DNA of 64,000 bases, from assembly GCF_000472665.1 (NCBI RefSeq), contig NZ_AXAC01000015.1:1-64000 (forward strand), read 5' to 3'. The stretch comes from Acetobacterium malicum subsp. dehalogenans DSM 11527. Its GTDB lineage: Bacteria; Bacillota; Clostridia; Eubacteriales; Eubacteriaceae. Both the position numbers and the translations under genes were made by a program. The number at the start of each line of letters is the position of its first letter. Positions within the stretch are counted from its first letter, which is position 1. Under the pieces are notes generated by a model. The model saw only the letters and a program-made list of their open reading frames with translations, was not told where the DNA came from and did no database searches. This document shows positions 25,425 through 36,105 of the stretch, one piece after another.

Positions 25425-26606
25425 CTAGTTTTCTTCTAACGACTGCTGACGCTTCCACACTTCAAATTGTGAAATAAATAAGGCTGCAACAATGCTAACT
25501 AAAAACAGAATAACAGCAGAACTTATATAAATTGTTGTTACACTACCTGTTTCTATCACCATTGCATTGATACTGGTACCAACCGCACCACCAACAAACA
25601 TGTTAAATGATGCTAGTGACATCGCTGTTCCCCGTCGTTTCGGTAGCTTCTCCTGAACTGTTGTGATCAGAGTGGATTGAAGAAAAATAAAGGCCATTCC
25701 AAAACCAAATAATGCTAGCGACAAGAGCCACGCATTTGTGATCACAGCCATACTTAACAGTGAAGCACCACCAATGATACCTGCCGAAACAAGAAACCCG
25801 CTTTTCAATTTTTTTCGCAATGCCGGGGCAATCCGTCCACCAACGACGGTACCGACCCCAAACAGCGAGAGAATTAGACCAACCACGAGTAGATTATACC
25901 CCGTAGCAGTTTGAATCAGTTTTCCAGTATAGGTAAAACTGCCAAAGACACTAAATCCGACAAAGAAAATTGTCATAACCAACTTCATGAAACTAAAATT
26001 CGACAGTGGTTCCTTGTAAGCCTCAAAAATATTAAGACGCTCAACCACCGGTTGATCTCGTTCTAAGGTTTTTAGCATAATCATGGCGATAATGAATTCT
26101 GTAATCCCGTAAACCAGATAAACGAAACGCCAGGAACCAAAATAGGCCAATGCCCCGCCAATAATGGTAGCCGTTGCGCCACCCAGAAACATCAACCCCA
26201 TTACTTTAGCAATCGCTTTTTGACGGTTCTGATCATCAAAACTTTGTCCTACCAGTGCCAGGGTTACCGGGAAAATTCCGGCTCCAAAGGCACCATTCGT
26301 GGCCCGAAAGAAAATCAGTGATGGCAGATTAAAGGCAAAGGCGCCCAAGACACTGAAGATGGCCGTTCCGATTGCCGCAATATTGATAATCTTTACCTTT
26401 CCAAACCGATCTGAAAGCGGCCCAAATATCAAAGTGAAGACTCCAAAAGCTAGCATGTATGCCGTTACCGACATCGCTGCAACACTAACCGTTAAATTGA
26501 GATCCGCCGCAATATTAATAATCAGCGGGGCCGCCGCATAATTATCACCATTGGCTAAAAAGGCCATTAAACCAAGGATGACTATCATTTTGTTTTTATT
26601 TTCCAT
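25425..26606 (-). CDS. MFS transporter, 12 transmembrane segments
   Basis: A 393-residue major facilitator with about 12 hydrophobic helices and the loop motif GPLSDRFGKVKI (about 62-73) between helices 2 and 3. It resembles drug or small-molecule antiporters of the AraJ/YdhP type. It is the last gene of arsR-arsP-MFS, 35 bases after arsP. Export of an organoarsenical or a related toxic compound would fit the context but is inferred. Confidence 0.8.
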   Translation of the reverse strand: MENKNKMIVILGLMAFLANGDNYAAAPLIINIAADLNLTVSVAAMSVTAYMLAFGVFTLIFGPLSDRFGKVKIINIAAIGTAIFSVLGAFAFNLPSLIFFRATNGAFGAGIFPVTLALVGQSFDDQNRQKAIAKVMGLMFLGGATATIIGGALAYFGSWRFVYLVYGITEFIIAMIMLKTLERDQPVVERLNIFEAYKEPLSNFSFMKLVMTIFFVGFSVFGSFTYTGKLIQTATGYNLLVVGLILSLFGVGTVVGGRIAPALRKKLKSGFLVSAGIIGGASLLSMAVITNAWLLSLALFGFGMAFIFLQSTLITTVQEKLPKRRGTAMSLASFNMFVGGAVGTSINAMVIETGSVTTIYISSAVILFLVSIVAALFISQFEVWKRQQSLEEN

Positions 26607-26641
26607 TTTTGTCCCCGATCTTTCATTTATGTCAAAATTTC

Positions 26642-27646
26642 TTACAAGAATAGATAACTAAAAGCATTAAAACTATAACCGATAATCAAAATTCCGGCCG
26701 TAACGATTCCCACAAAAATAACCAGCAATTTGGTTTTAACCACTTTTTTAAGCATAATTATCGATGGTAGCGACAATGCCGTAACTGCCATCATAAAGGC
26801 CAAGACGGTGCCAAGGCCAGCGCCTTTTGAAACCAACGCTTCAGCGATAGGGAGCGTCCCAAAGATATCAGCATACATCGGAATCCCGACTAACGTTGCA
26901 ATCAGCACCGAGTACCACTTATCTTCTCCCAGCACCGCTGAGATAATATCTTCCGGTATCCAATTATGAATCACGGCTCCAATTCCTACACCAATTAAGA
27001 CATATAGCCACACTTTTCTGACAATTTCTAGAACCTGGTCTTTTGCAAAACCCATGCGATCGCGTGTGGTCAAGGTTTCCTGATCCATTTCAACGATTTT
27101 GTTACTATAAACAAAGGGCTCCACGTAATCTTCAAGCTTAGCTTTACCGATGATCGTCCCGCCGAGGACCGCCAGGATCAGACCGACAATAACATAGGCA
27201 ATGGCAATTTGCCAGTTAAAAATGCTGGCTAGTAAAATTACTGAAGCCAGATCCACCAGGGGCGATGAAATCAAAAATGAAAAGGTTACGCCGATAGGTA
27301 ATCCGGCACTGGTAAAGCCGATAAAAAGCGGGATCGATGAACAAGAACAAAATGGTGTGATGGTCCCCAGCAACGCCCCTAATATATTGGCGGTAATACC
27401 GTTAAAACCACCTAGAATTTTACGAGTTCGTTCCGGTGGGAAAAAGCTTTGAATATAGGAAATCATAAAAATCAAAACTGATAAAAGGATAAATATTTTA
27501 ATGACATCGTAAATGAAAAAATGAATACTCCCTCCCAGTCGATCCTGGGTGCTCAGACCAAATACATTTTGCACCAGTTGAGCGACTAAATAGCTGAGCC
27601 ACTCCATTTTTAACAACTGATTATTTAACCATTCAAATATAAACAT
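26642..27646 (-). CDS. arsP: permease of the ArsP/DUF318 family
   Basis: A 334-residue membrane protein with about eight to ten segments and the family motif PFCSCSSIPLFIGF (about 100-113), whose cysteines are needed by ArsP for trivalent organoarsenical efflux. A second copy of the fold follows (YADIFGTLPIAEALV). Next to an ArsR gene and with an arsM gene in the same region, export of methylated arsenite is a sensible reading. Other members of this permease family move different substrates. AGGAG precedes the ATG. Confidence 0.85.
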   Translation of the reverse strand: MFIFEWLNNQLLKMEWLSYLVAQLVQNVFGLSTQDRLGGSIHFFIYDVIKIFILLSVLIFMISYIQSFFPPERTRKILGGFNGITANILGALLGTITPFCSCSSIPLFIGFTSAGLPIGVTFSFLISSPLVDLASVILLASIFNWQIAIAYVIVGLILAVLGGTIIGKAKLEDYVEPFVYSNKIVEMDQETLTTRDRMGFAKDQVLEIVRKVWLYVLIGVGIGAVIHNWIPEDIISAVLGEDKWYSVLIATLVGIPMYADIFGTLPIAEALVSKGAGLGTVLAFMMAVTALSLPSIIMLKKVVKTKLLVIFVGIVTAGILIIGYSFNAFSYLFL

Positions 27647-27672
27647 AAGATCATCTCCTAACTTTTTTAAAT

Positions 27673-28032
27673 TTACAATTGGATCGCATGATGGTTACAG
27701 CATTGATCCAATAGTTTTTGATTATCAATATTTTTGTTTTGATCAATAATAAGCTGCGGATAAACCGCAATATTATCTATTATATCTTTTACTATATGGT
27801 TCAAAATCTCATTATCAGTCTTTATCTTATAAAAAATAAATTTCTCTCTCCGTTGCGAAGTAACAAGATTTAGTTCCTTTAACTTTGTCAGGTTTTTTGA
27901 AATGTTGGGCTGAGAAACATCTAAAATATAACTGAGTTCACAAACACACAACTCAGTCTGGGCAAGCAGAACAATAATTCGAAGCCTTGTCTCATCTGAC
28001 AGGATTTTAAATATATTGATGAGTGGTTTCAT
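27673..28032 (-). CDS. arsR: ArsR-family metalloregulator (copy 3)
   Basis: A 119-residue winged-helix repressor with ELCVCELSYIL (metalloid pair), the recognition helix VSQPNISKNLTKLKEL and a C-terminal CCNHH run that may add ligands. It heads arsR-arsP-MFS and lies just downstream of the inverted repeat at 28073-28100, so it likely controls itself. As the operator has relatives at three other units, this is a candidate for the master regulator, although the three ArsR proteins cannot be told apart on sequence alone. Confidence 0.93.
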   Translation of the reverse strand: MKPLINIFKILSDETRLRIIVLLAQTELCVCELSYILDVSQPNISKNLTKLKELNLVTSQRREKFIFYKIKTDNEILNHIVKDIIDNIAVYPQLIIDQNKNIDNQKLLDQCCNHHAIQL

Positions 28033-28072
28033 CTGATACTCCTTTCACATTTACAGGTAGAACCTGTTCGTT

Positions 28073-28129
28073 AATCATATACTTATGTAAGCATATGATT
28101 ATATTATACCTGCTATTCCTTCTTGTCAA
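28073..28129 (-). promoter_or_regulatory. promoter/operator of arsR-arsP-MFS
   Basis: On the minus strand: TTGACA (28124-28129), then overlapping -10 candidates TATAAT (15-base spacer) and TAATAT (17-base spacer). Downstream lies an inverted repeat, AATCATAT (28073-28080) and ATATGATT (28093-28100), spaced by 12 bases. It resembles the TTCATATGA operators but is not identical. Confidence 0.7.
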
Positions 28130-28180
28130 GCTATTTATAAAAATCCTTCACCCTGGTGAGTCGCGAAGATACAGTGCAAT

Positions 28181-28222
28181 AAAAAAGCAGCCTTCTCTGG
28201 ATAATGTCCCAGATATAGCTGC
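28181..28222 (-). terminator. terminator of the chemosensory operon
   Basis: On the minus strand, nested stems GCAGC/GCTGC and TCTGG/CCAGA are followed by TTTTTT. It lies 32 bases after the HD-GYP gene ends at 28254. Confidence 0.8.
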
Positions 28223-28253
28223 CGATAGAATTTTATATTTTTCGCCCCAGTTC

Positions 28254-29087
28254 TTATGACGCCTTAAAATCATAAACCGGGATATTATTCAGAAAATGAA
28301 GCAATACCCGATTATCCAGCTGGCTCCGCCCTTGATGATTGAGATAGTCAATGGCTTCCAGAGCAGTTTTCCCTTTTTTATAAATCCGATTGGTGGTCAT
28401 GGCATCATAGACATCAGCGACTGCAATGATTTTTGGTAAAAGGCCCACGTAATCATCGGTGGCGCACAGCGGATAACCTTTGGCGTCAATCCGCTCGTGA
28501 TGAAACAGGACCGCTCGTTTAACCTCCAGATTGAAGGCACTGAATTCATTGAGTAGCGAATAGCCGTAAAGGGGATGTAACTGAATAATTTCATATTCCT
28601 GCTCGGTTAAGGGCCCGGGCTTATTTAAGATTGCCTCGGGAATATAGATCTTCCCGATATCATGCAAAAAACCGGCCTGGGTGGCATTGATGATGTCCTG
28701 TTCTGCCAAACCCATCCACATGGCGATAAACATCGCATAAAAGGCGGTGTTGACACTATGAGTAAAGGTGTACTCATCCATTTTTTTGATCTGATCCAGA
28801 GCTCTAAGAATGATCGGATTGCCTTCGATGCTTTCATACATATGGGCCAGAAACTGGGTTACATGAGTATAGGTGTACTGTTCCTGAAACAACACGTTGC
28901 TCAGGTTGTTTTTCAGTTCCACCAACATCTTGCGGTTGAGCTGTTCGGTCATGCTTTCGTTAAGATCACACAGATAATGAGACAGCGAATATCCCGTTTT
29001 TCCCCGTTTACTATCGTGATGCATTGTTTGACCAGCAGGCTGTTCAAACCGTGTATAATTATTAATGTGATCTTCTAAAACTCCCAT
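28254..29087 (-). CDS. HD-GYP cyclic-di-GMP phosphodiesterase
   Basis: A 277-residue protein with HD motif FLHDIGKIYIPEAIL (about 140-154) and GYP motif HHERIDAKGYP (about 198-208), both intact. The first 90 residues carry no recognised domain. It degrades c-di-GMP. It is the last gene of the chemosensory operon, 21 bases after the response regulator gene, so its activity is probably the output of that pathway, either through REC contact or transcription level. Confidence 0.9.
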   Translation of the reverse strand: MGVLEDHINNYTRFEQPAGQTMHHDSKRGKTGYSLSHYLCDLNESMTEQLNRKMLVELKNNLSNVLFQEQYTYTHVTQFLAHMYESIEGNPIILRALDQIKKMDEYTFTHSVNTAFYAMFIAMWMGLAEQDIINATQAGFLHDIGKIYIPEAILNKPGPLTEQEYEIIQLHPLYGYSLLNEFSAFNLEVKRAVLFHHERIDAKGYPLCATDDYVGLLPKIIAVADVYDAMTTNRIYKKGKTALEAIDYLNHQGRSQLDNRVLLHFLNNIPVYDFKAS

Positions 29088-29107
29088 TTTTCTACCCCAT
29101 TTTAGTT

Positions 29108-29518
29108 TTACTGATCGACTTTGATCACGCCCAATTTATTCATGACTTCAACCAGTTTATCGGTATCCACCGGTTTAGCGGCATAGGCTTCACAACCCAG
29201 ATCAAAGGCAGTATTGACAAACTCGGTATCGGCCAGAGCGGTGATGATAATAATTTTCACCTTATTTTCGGCCAGGATTCCCCGTTGTACTTCAAAATCC
29301 CGGATCGCTTTGAGTACTTTGACCCCATCCACTTTGGGCATCATAATATCCAGGCAGATCAGATCGTAGGGGTCTTCTTCTTTAATGGCAATGAGGTAGG
29401 CATCCAGGGCCTCCATTCCATCCACCACAATATCACACTCTCCATATTGGGCTAAAAATTTCCCTAAAAAACGTCGGCTTACCATGTCATCTTCCACAAT
29501 TAATATTTTCATTATCAT
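29108..29518 (-). CDS. single-domain response regulator (CheY-like)
   Basis: A 136-residue receiver: acidic pair in ILIVEDDMVSRRFL, phosphoacceptor in ICLDIMMPKVDGV (Asp near 60), the Thr in IIITALAD and Lys in AAKPVDTDKL. Nothing follows the receiver, so it acts by protein contact. The frame can start at 29518 or at a second ATG six bases later (29512). It lies between the hybrid kinase and the HD-GYP gene. It may be the CheY of this operon, since no other is seen. Confidence 0.88.
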   Translation of the reverse strand: MIMKILIVEDDMVSRRFLGKFLAQYGECDIVVDGMEALDAYLIAIKEEDPYDLICLDIMMPKVDGVKVLKAIRDFEVQRGILAENKVKIIIITALADTEFVNTAFDLGCEAYAAKPVDTDKLVEVMNKLGVIKVDQ

Positions 29519-29569
29519 TCCAACCTTTCGTTTGCTGTACTATTTTTCTGGCCATTTTATTTGTTGTAA

Positions 29570-32500
29570 TTATACTGTTTTTTTGTACACCGAGTAAATA
29601 TGATTCAGTTGATCAACCTTTTCGGCCGCTACTTCAAAATTACCCCGTCTGATGTCCAACTCGATTTTAAAGGCAACAACCTTTAAGTCTTCAATATCCA
29701 GAGCAATCGCAAGTTTCTTGATCCGATTCGCCAATTTTTCGAAATCTTCCAGCTTTCCTGCTGCTACTTGATCGTTTAACGCATTGATCAATTCAGCCAG
29801 TTGTTCTTCCTTTTCCTGATCATAAATCTTTCCGATCAAACCATCGGATGTGTTTTTTTCCTTAATAATGATTTCCCCATTGACGTCAATGTGCATTTCA
29901 AAATCACCGGACGTTCTTGCCTCTTCTTTACGACTGATGCATTTTTCAATCTCAGCGACCAGTTTTTCCACTTTAATGGGCTTGGAGATGTAGCCATCCA
30001 TTCCCTGTGACATAAATTTTTCCCGGTCCCCATGGAGAGCATAGGCTGTAATTGCCAGAACCGGCGTATCCTGATTGATTGCGCGGATTCGTTTAGTCGC
30101 TTCAATCCCATCCATTTCCGGCATTTGAATATCCATCAGAATAATATCGTAGTTATTTTGTCGGACCATTTCCACAGCCTCATAGCCATTACCGGCAATA
30201 TCGACACCATAACCGCATTCGTTGAGCATTCGGGAAATAACCAATTGATTGACCTTATCATCCTCAGTTAACAAAACTTTATACTGCTGATTGATTTTAA
30301 AATAGTCTGGATGTTTTTCCAGTTGGTCGTCTTCGGCCGACCCCGGCTCAAAGGCGAGCTGGAAATAGAAACGGCTACCAACGCCTTCGATGCTTTCAAC
30401 CCATATTTTTCCGCCCATCAGTTCCACCAATTGTCTGGTAATGGCAAGTCCCAAACCAGTGCCGCCAAATCGCCGGGTAAAGGAACCATCTACCTGACTA
30501 AAGCTTTCAAAAATCCGCTGCCGATTTTCTTCGGCAATGCCAATGCCAGTATCTTCAACAACAAAGAGCAACTCAACCCGTTTGTCGGTTACGGCCAGGC
30601 TTTTAACCTTGATCCAGACCTCACCGATATCGGTAAATTTGATCGCGTTGCTGATCAGGTTGTTGAGGATCTGCTGGATCCGATGGAAATCGCCCATGAC
30701 ATATTGGGGCACTGCAGCTGAAAAAGCATAGTTGAGTTCAATTCCCTTGCCAGCCGCCACTGGGGACTGGGCTTTAATCGTGTGTTCCACCAGTGCTTTG
30801 ATATCACAATTTTTCTTTCTGATTTCCAGTTTTCCGGCTTCCATTTTCGAGAAATCAAGGATATCATTGATCACATTGAGCAGCGCATTGACGCAGGTTT
30901 TGATGATTTTGATGTTCTCCTGCTGTTCCTGATTTAAGTTGGATAAACGCATTAAATTGACCATCCCCACAATCCCATTTAGCGGGGTTCTGATCTCATG
31001 ACTCATATTGGCCAAAAATTCACTTTTGGCCTGATTAGCTGTTTCCGCTTCTTCTTTGGCCAATTTTAAGGCCTGTTCCACGGCCAACCGCTCACTGATA
31101 TCGCGGACAATGGTAATGGCCACTTTTTTTTCATTCAAATAACAATGGCTGCATAAAACTTCAACGGGCAGTGTCGATCCATCCTTCCGTTTGGCCATGG
31201 TCTTAATTGCAACTTGATTTTTTTCCAGCAACTCATGACAATAATTCTGTCCTACCTCAGGTGAATCAATCAATTTAAAAACCGGATCCGTAAATCCAAA
31301 AAATTCCTCATACGAGTAGTTAAACATATCTCCGGCGGTTTGATTTACTTCAATCAATCGCCCATGACATCCGTCCTCATTGGTTTCCTGAACAAAAATA
31401 GCATCTGACGAATTATGAAAGACCTGACGAAACTTTTCTTCACTGTCGATGAGGGCATTTTCAGAATTTTTCCGTTCGGAAATATCCCGGACAATGCAGA
31501 TAATTACCCGTTTTTCATTGATTTTTGTGGTTTTCGCACTAACCTCAACAGGAAACGGGGTTCCGTCTTTGCGCTTATGGATGGTCTCAAAAAAGACCCC
31601 ATCCTTATCACCATGTTTCATTTCTTCAATCGCCACGGATTTTCCACCCTCGATCAAATCAAAAATTGAAAGCTCCAGTAACTCCCCGCGTTTGTATCCA
31701 TAGAGCTGGACGGCCGCATTATTGGCATCGATTATTTTACCGCTGATCTCCACAAAAACAATCGTGTCCCGGACCTTTTCAGCCAGCATTTTATAACGGA
31801 TCAATCCTTCTTCCAGACTTTTGCGATCAGTAATATCAATCCCAATACCGATATAACCGCCGTAACTTCCGTCTACCTCAAAGGATGGGCTGTAGATCCC
31901 TTCAATCCAGCGATAATTGCCACTGGCATGGCGAATTCGATACTGAATACTGAAGGATCTTTTGCTGTGAAAAGCTTTATTTTTCATTTGCATATAGAAC
32001 TTCCGGTCTTCAGGATGGATCAGATCCAGCCATTTTATCCCCAAATAATCTTCATTCTGTTTGCCAGTGAACAAGGACCAGCTGCGGTTAAAATAAACAA
32101 CGTTTCCTTCCAGATCGGTCTTCCAGATCAGGGTCGGAAAGTTTTCGAACATCCGGTAATAATAATCCCGGGACTGTTCCAGGGAGAGCTCTCTGTTTTT
32201 TCGCTCCGTAATATCCACAAAGGTTACCACGGCATTTCTTTGATGCTCCCGAAGCAGGGGCGCAATACTGACCCTGAACCAATAATCACTTTCTTCATCA
32301 TCAACAAAAATACTTTTTTTAAATTCTATTTTAATTGGTTCTGCTTCTGATTCCAGGACCTTTGAAAAAGCGTTTCGCAGCTCACAGAACTCACAGCTCG
32401 GGTCAAAACCGCAACCCAGTTTGTTTAACCGGCTACTTTTACACTGAACCGCATCACCAAACTGCCTGCCAATAAAATCTGCTCTTTTTCGGTTGAAATA

Positions 32501-32626
32501 ATTCAGCAATGGATCATTGACTTTGGTGACTTTGGCCTCTTCATCCAACACTACCACACCTACTGATATGGCATTAAACTCCTGAATGAAATTATCTTCC
32601 GTATCCAATCGCTCCTCCTTTGACAT
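29570..32626 (-). CDS. multi-PAS hybrid sensor histidine kinase with receiver and Hpt-like tail
   Basis: A soluble 1018-residue kinase. Four PAS domains: about 12-140 (with a cysteine-rich insert, [14 protein letters not shown] and SCEFC), 150-270, 275-390 and 395-515. The dimerisation domain has [13 protein letters not shown] (His 543). The ATPase domain has a complete N and G box, and is followed by a receiver ([24 protein letters not shown] with Asp near 830). The last 110 residues look like an Hpt domain, but the phosphorylatable His is absent: the site reads [11 protein letters not shown]. It lies downstream of cheD in the chemosensory operon. Confidence 0.9.
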   Translation of the reverse strand: MSKEERLDTEDNFIQEFNAISVGVVVLDEEAKVTKVNDPLLNYFNRKRADFIGRQFGDAVQCKSSRLNKLGCGFDPSCEFCELRNAFSKVLESEAEPIKIEFKKSIFVDDEESDYWFRVSIAPLLREHQRNAVVTFVDITERKNRELSLEQSRDYYYRMFENFPTLIWKTDLEGNVVYFNRSWSLFTGKQNEDYLGIKWLDLIHPEDRKFYMQMKNKAFHSKRSFSIQYRIRHASGNYRWIEGIYSPSFEVDGSYGGYIGIGIDITDRKSLEEGLIRYKMLAEKVRDTIVFVEISGKIIDANNAAVQLYGYKRGELLELSIFDLIEGGKSVAIEEMKHGDKDGVFFETIHKRKDGTPFPVEVSAKTTKINEKRVIICIVRDISERKNSENALIDSEEKFRQVFHNSSDAIFVQETNEDGCHGRLIEVNQTAGDMFNYSYEEFFGFTDPVFKLIDSPEVGQNYCHELLEKNQVAIKTMAKRKDGSTLPVEVLCSHCYLNEKKVAITIVRDISERLAVEQALKLAKEEAETANQAKSEFLANMSHEIRTPLNGIVGMVNLMRLSNLNQEQQENIKIIKTCVNALLNVINDILDFSKMEAGKLEIRKKNCDIKALVEHTIKAQSPVAAGKGIELNYAFSAAVPQYVMGDFHRIQQILNNLISNAIKFTDIGEVWIKVKSLAVTDKRVELLFVVEDTGIGIAEENRQRIFESFSQVDGSFTRRFGGTGLGLAITRQLVELMGGKIWVESIEGVGSRFYFQLAFEPGSAEDDQLEKHPDYFKINQQYKVLLTEDDKVNQLVISRMLNECGYGVDIAGNGYEAVEMVRQNNYDIILMDIQMPEMDGIEATKRIRAINQDTPVLAITAYALHGDREKFMSQGMDGYISKPIKVEKLVAEIEKCISRKEEARTSGDFEMHIDVNGEIIIKEKNTSDGLIGKIYDQEKEEQLAELINALNDQVAAGKLEDFEKLANRIKKLAIALDIEDLKVVAFKIELDIRRGNFEVAAEKVDQLNHIYSVYKKTV

Positions 32627-32684
32627 TTCATCCTCCCTTTTTTCATTTTATCCGGTAGTTTTAAGTGCTCTGATCGATTGGCAG

Positions 32685-33155
32685 TCAGATGATCATATTC
32701 TGATGCCAGATGTTAATATCGCCGCTGGCTACTTCCAGCTCAATGGTACGGCTGACTTTTTCGCCAGTTTCAGCATAGTGAATGCCTAAATTCATATCTG
32801 TTAGAATCTTTTTTGTGATTTCCAGGTTGTGCCGACCGACGTTAAAGGTATCGTTCTGCCGCATCGATTCAGCCCCACCAAAAATACGGATCACCAGTTC
32901 TTTTTTCAAACATCCAAATTCGCTGGAAAACTGATGAATAAAATAAGGCAACCCTGTAGTGGCATAATAGCAATGGCGGTCGACAGCATCTTCCATCCGG
33001 GCTGGTCGAGGCAGCGCAATATGAATGATACCCCCAACTTTTCGGATTGGTGAATAGGCCGTGATCCCCAGACATGAGCCTAAGGCAAATGTCTTAATAG
33101 TATCGTTACGATTATTGGAAATGGCCATTTCGCCGATTCCGATGATTTTTGTCAT
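32685..33155 (-). CDS. cheD: chemoreceptor glutamine deamidase
   Basis: The product of about 156 residues contains LGSCLGITAYSP (catalytic Cys) and GGIIHIALPRP (catalytic His), then RIFGGAESM and NVGRHNLEIT, all CheD hallmarks. CheD deamidates receptor glutamines and can be regulated by other partners. The start is placed at 33155, with AGGTG upstream and 8 bases after the cheB stop; an upstream in-frame ATG lies inside cheB. Confidence 0.93.
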   Translation of the reverse strand: MTKIIGIGEMAISNNRNDTIKTFALGSCLGITAYSPIRKVGGIIHIALPRPARMEDAVDRHCYYATTGLPYFIHQFSSEFGCLKKELVIRIFGGAESMRQNDTFNVGRHNLEITKKILTDMNLGIHYAETGEKVSRTIELEVASGDINIWHQNMII

Positions 33156-33163
33156 AGCTTCAC

Positions 33164-34213
33164 CTATTCCTTTAGTGCTGAAAGTATGCAATGATGAATG
33201 TTTTCCAGAGCGGATTGAACTGCCACGGCCCCGATGTTATAGGCAACCTTGTTCATCCCATAGACCACCGAGGATGCCTCATCCTGGCCAATTGTGTGAC
33301 CGCCGTGGCGCCGGATATCCAGAAGGCCTTTGGCCCCGTCATTGCCCATTCCTGTCAATAGCACCCCAATCGCCTGCGGGCCGGCTTCCCGAGCCACTGA
33401 ATCAAAAAGCATATCCACCGAAGGACAATGGCCATTGACCTTTTCGCCGACAAACACTTCAACCCGATACTTGTGGCCGATCCGTTTTACCCGCATATGC
33501 TGATCGCCGGGGGCAATATATACCCTGCCCGGCTCCAGATAATCGCCGGATTGGGCTTCTTTACAACGTAAGGGAGTCTGGGTATCCAGCCGTTCAGCAA
33601 ACATTTTTGAAAACACCGGCGGAATATGCTGAACAATCAGGATTCCAGGGCAATCCGGATGCAAATTTTTAAGGATCTGATAAATTGCTTCAGTTCCGCC
33701 TGTTGACGCACCAATGGCAATGAGTCGGTCGGTTGTTGGCTGCCTACTGACTGATGATTGCAGGACGTGCTTGTGTTCAGTCTTCTGGATGCCTGAATTT
33801 TTTTCTGACAGGATAACCCCGGTTTTGACGGCCAGCCGGATCTTTAGAGTCAGCTCAACTAAAAAATCCTCAACCGCTTTTACTGACCGGAGATGGGGTT
33901 TTTTTACAAAATCGAGAGCCCCGGCCTTTCTGGCTGCTGCACCGGCTTGGGTTTCGCCGATCATCACCACCGGCAATGAATATTGCGGCAATAGCCGTTC
34001 AATAAATTCAACACCATTCATTTTAGGCATTTCCTGATCACAGACAATCAGGTCCAGATCGTATTTGAGAATTTTGTCCCGGGCTTCAAAAGCATCCCCA
34101 GCGGTGGCAATGACCTGGATCTGCGGGTCAGCGGACAATTTTCGGGCCATCATTTCCCGAAAAGACTTGCTGTCATCGACGATGAGAACGCTGATCTGAT
34201 TTTTCTTTTGCAT
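33164..34213 (-). CDS. cheB: protein-glutamate methylesterase
   Basis: A 349-residue CheB. Receiver domain at 1-125 (LIVDDSKSFREMM, then IVCDQEMPKMNGVEF). The methylesterase domain starts near residue 165 with IGASTGGTEAI (catalytic Ser), IVQHIPPVFSKMF (His) and GMGNDGAKGLLDIR (Asp). It removes methyl groups from the receptor or deamidates it. No cheR methyltransferase gene is in the window. It follows the receptor gene. Confidence 0.95.
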   Translation of the reverse strand: MQKKNQISVLIVDDSKSFREMMARKLSADPQIQVIATAGDAFEARDKILKYDLDLIVCDQEMPKMNGVEFIERLLPQYSLPVVMIGETQAGAAARKAGALDFVKKPHLRSVKAVEDFLVELTLKIRLAVKTGVILSEKNSGIQKTEHKHVLQSSVSRQPTTDRLIAIGASTGGTEAIYQILKNLHPDCPGILIVQHIPPVFSKMFAERLDTQTPLRCKEAQSGDYLEPGRVYIAPGDQHMRVKRIGHKYRVEVFVGEKVNGHCPSVDMLFDSVAREAGPQAIGVLLTGMGNDGAKGLLDIRRHGGHTIGQDEASSVVYGMNKVAYNIGAVAVQSALENIHHCILSALKE

Positions 34214-34381
34214 TTTTTCTCATCCTTTCTACCCGCTTGAGAAATCTCTAGTGCCCATTCGTGTTCCGCCAATGGGTACTAATATCCGGTCCATTATCCG
34301 GTGATATAGAGCCCGTAAATCTTCAGTCATGTTTTGTCACGCAGGACACTGTTTTATGTATACCCATTTTTAAACTATTCT

Positions 34382-36058
34382 TTAATATTTTCCAAATTCG
34401 TTATCAGTCAAAGCAATTCGGGTCGGCTTTGACACCGGATTATTGGCTGTTTCTCTCTGGGCACCGCGGTTTTCTGGTGCTGATTCTTCGCCTCCCCGGT
34501 AGGTGTAACGGCTTTTTTTGAGACTAAACCGGGCTGCCTGTTCTCGTAACAGTTCCGCCTGACTGGACAGTTCTTCACTGGCGGCAGCACTTTCTTCGGA
34601 GGTAGCAGAATTCATTTGAACAACTTCAGAGACTTGCATAATACCCTGATTGATCTGGGAAATGCCAATGGCCTGTTCGTTGGAAGCTGAAGCAATATTT
34701 CCGACAATTTCTGAGACCTTAGCCACATCATCAACAATCTTATTGAGGGCGGTAGCGGTGGTGGTCGCAATTTTGGTGCCGTCGTCAACTTTTTTTATCG
34801 ATCCTTCGATCATCCGGGTGGTTTCTTTCGCCGCATCAGCTGATCGGGCCGCCAGGTTTCTGACTTCTTCAGCGACCACCGCAAATCCTTTACCGTGCTG
34901 TCGGGCCCGAGCCGCTTCCACAGCTGCGTTCAAGGCCAGAATGTTGGTCTGGAAAGCAATCTCATCGATGACCTTGATGATTTTAGAAATATTGGCTGAT
35001 GATTCATTGATTTCTTCCATCGATTCCAGCATCCGTTTCATTTCGTTATTACCCTGAACAGCATTGGTTCTGGTGAGTTCCGCCAGTTCATTGGCCTCGC
35101 TGGCGTTATCGGCATTGAGCCGGGTCTGAGATGAAATTTCCTCGATGGAGGCGGTCAGTTGTTCAATTGAGCTGGCCTGTTCGGTGGCACCCTGAGACAG
35201 ACCCATACTGGAATCAGCAATCTGCTTGGAGCCAGCGGCCACCTGTTCAGCTGCCGAATCAATATTGGTCATGATTTCATTGATATGATCGGTCATTTTG
35301 ACAAAGGCCAGACCCAGCTCACCAACTTCATCGCGACTGTCAATTTTAATCGTTACATCGAGATTGCCATTGGCAATTTCCTCAGCTGAATCGACCATTC
35401 GTCGCAAGGGTTTGCTGATCATATTAGCAACCGTCAATCCCAGTCCCACCGCCAGGGCAATTCCGACGACAATGAAAATGATCATCACCGTGCTCTGGGT
35501 TTTGAAGTTGGCAGTATTCTGGGCTAAGATCTCTTCCGAAAGTTTTGTATTGTAGTCTATTAATGCTTGCAGATCGTTATCAACCGTTGTTCGCGCCTGA
35601 GTAACAGCAGTGAGACCCGCCAGCGCCTCATCATATTTTTGCACTTTGACCAGTTCCAGATTGGCATTACGCAATTCTCGGTAAGTCACCAGGTTTTCGG
35701 TCAGGGTTGTATACATCGCTTTGTTTTCGTCATCCTGAATTGTTGCTTCATACTCTTTTAATAACGCATTATCACTTTCTACTGCCGCATTAATGGCATC
35801 GAGCCGGGTTTGCAGGGTGCCTGGATTGCGTTCATAAACGGCCAACAACTGGTTGGCCCGAATATCTTCCATTGCTGATTGAATACTGGCCAATTTTTGG
35901 GAGGGAACCAGGTTATTGTAATACATGTTTTCCGACTGGGTGTTAATGGTATTCATCGTATAGATACCAAACACCCCGACAACTCCGGTGACCACTGCCA
36001 GCAAGATAAAACAGGTGACCAGCTTTTGTTTTATTTTCAGGTTTTTAAAAAATTCCAT
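34382..36058 (-). CDS. methyl-accepting chemotaxis protein
   Basis: A 558-residue receptor with a membrane segment near 12-32, an outside four-helix ligand domain (about 33-185), a second membrane segment (about 190-212, [21 protein letters not shown]) and HAMP. The long signalling coiled coil includes [22 protein letters not shown] and the tip [22 protein letters not shown]. It lacks a C-terminal CheR-binding pentapeptide. It is between cheW and cheB in the operon, so it is the likely dedicated receptor of this pathway. Confidence 0.93.
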   Translation of the reverse strand: MEFFKNLKIKQKLVTCFILLAVVTGVVGVFGIYTMNTINTQSENMYYNNLVPSQKLASIQSAMEDIRANQLLAVYERNPGTLQTRLDAINAAVESDNALLKEYEATIQDDENKAMYTTLTENLVTYRELRNANLELVKVQKYDEALAGLTAVTQARTTVDNDLQALIDYNTKLSEEILAQNTANFKTQSTVMIIFIVVGIALAVGLGLTVANMISKPLRRMVDSAEEIANGNLDVTIKIDSRDEVGELGLAFVKMTDHINEIMTNIDSAAEQVAAGSKQIADSSMGLSQGATEQASSIEQLTASIEEISSQTRLNADNASEANELAELTRTNAVQGNNEMKRMLESMEEINESSANISKIIKVIDEIAFQTNILALNAAVEAARARQHGKGFAVVAEEVRNLAARSADAAKETTRMIEGSIKKVDDGTKIATTTATALNKIVDDVAKVSEIVGNIASASNEQAIGISQINQGIMQVSEVVQMNSATSEESAAASEELSSQAELLREQAARFSLKKSRYTYRGGEESAPENRGAQRETANNPVSKPTRIALTDNEFGKY

Positions 36059-36105
36059 TTTGTGTTTCCTCCATCAAAGTTTTTATTTTCTTACGCGTAT
36101 ACAAA

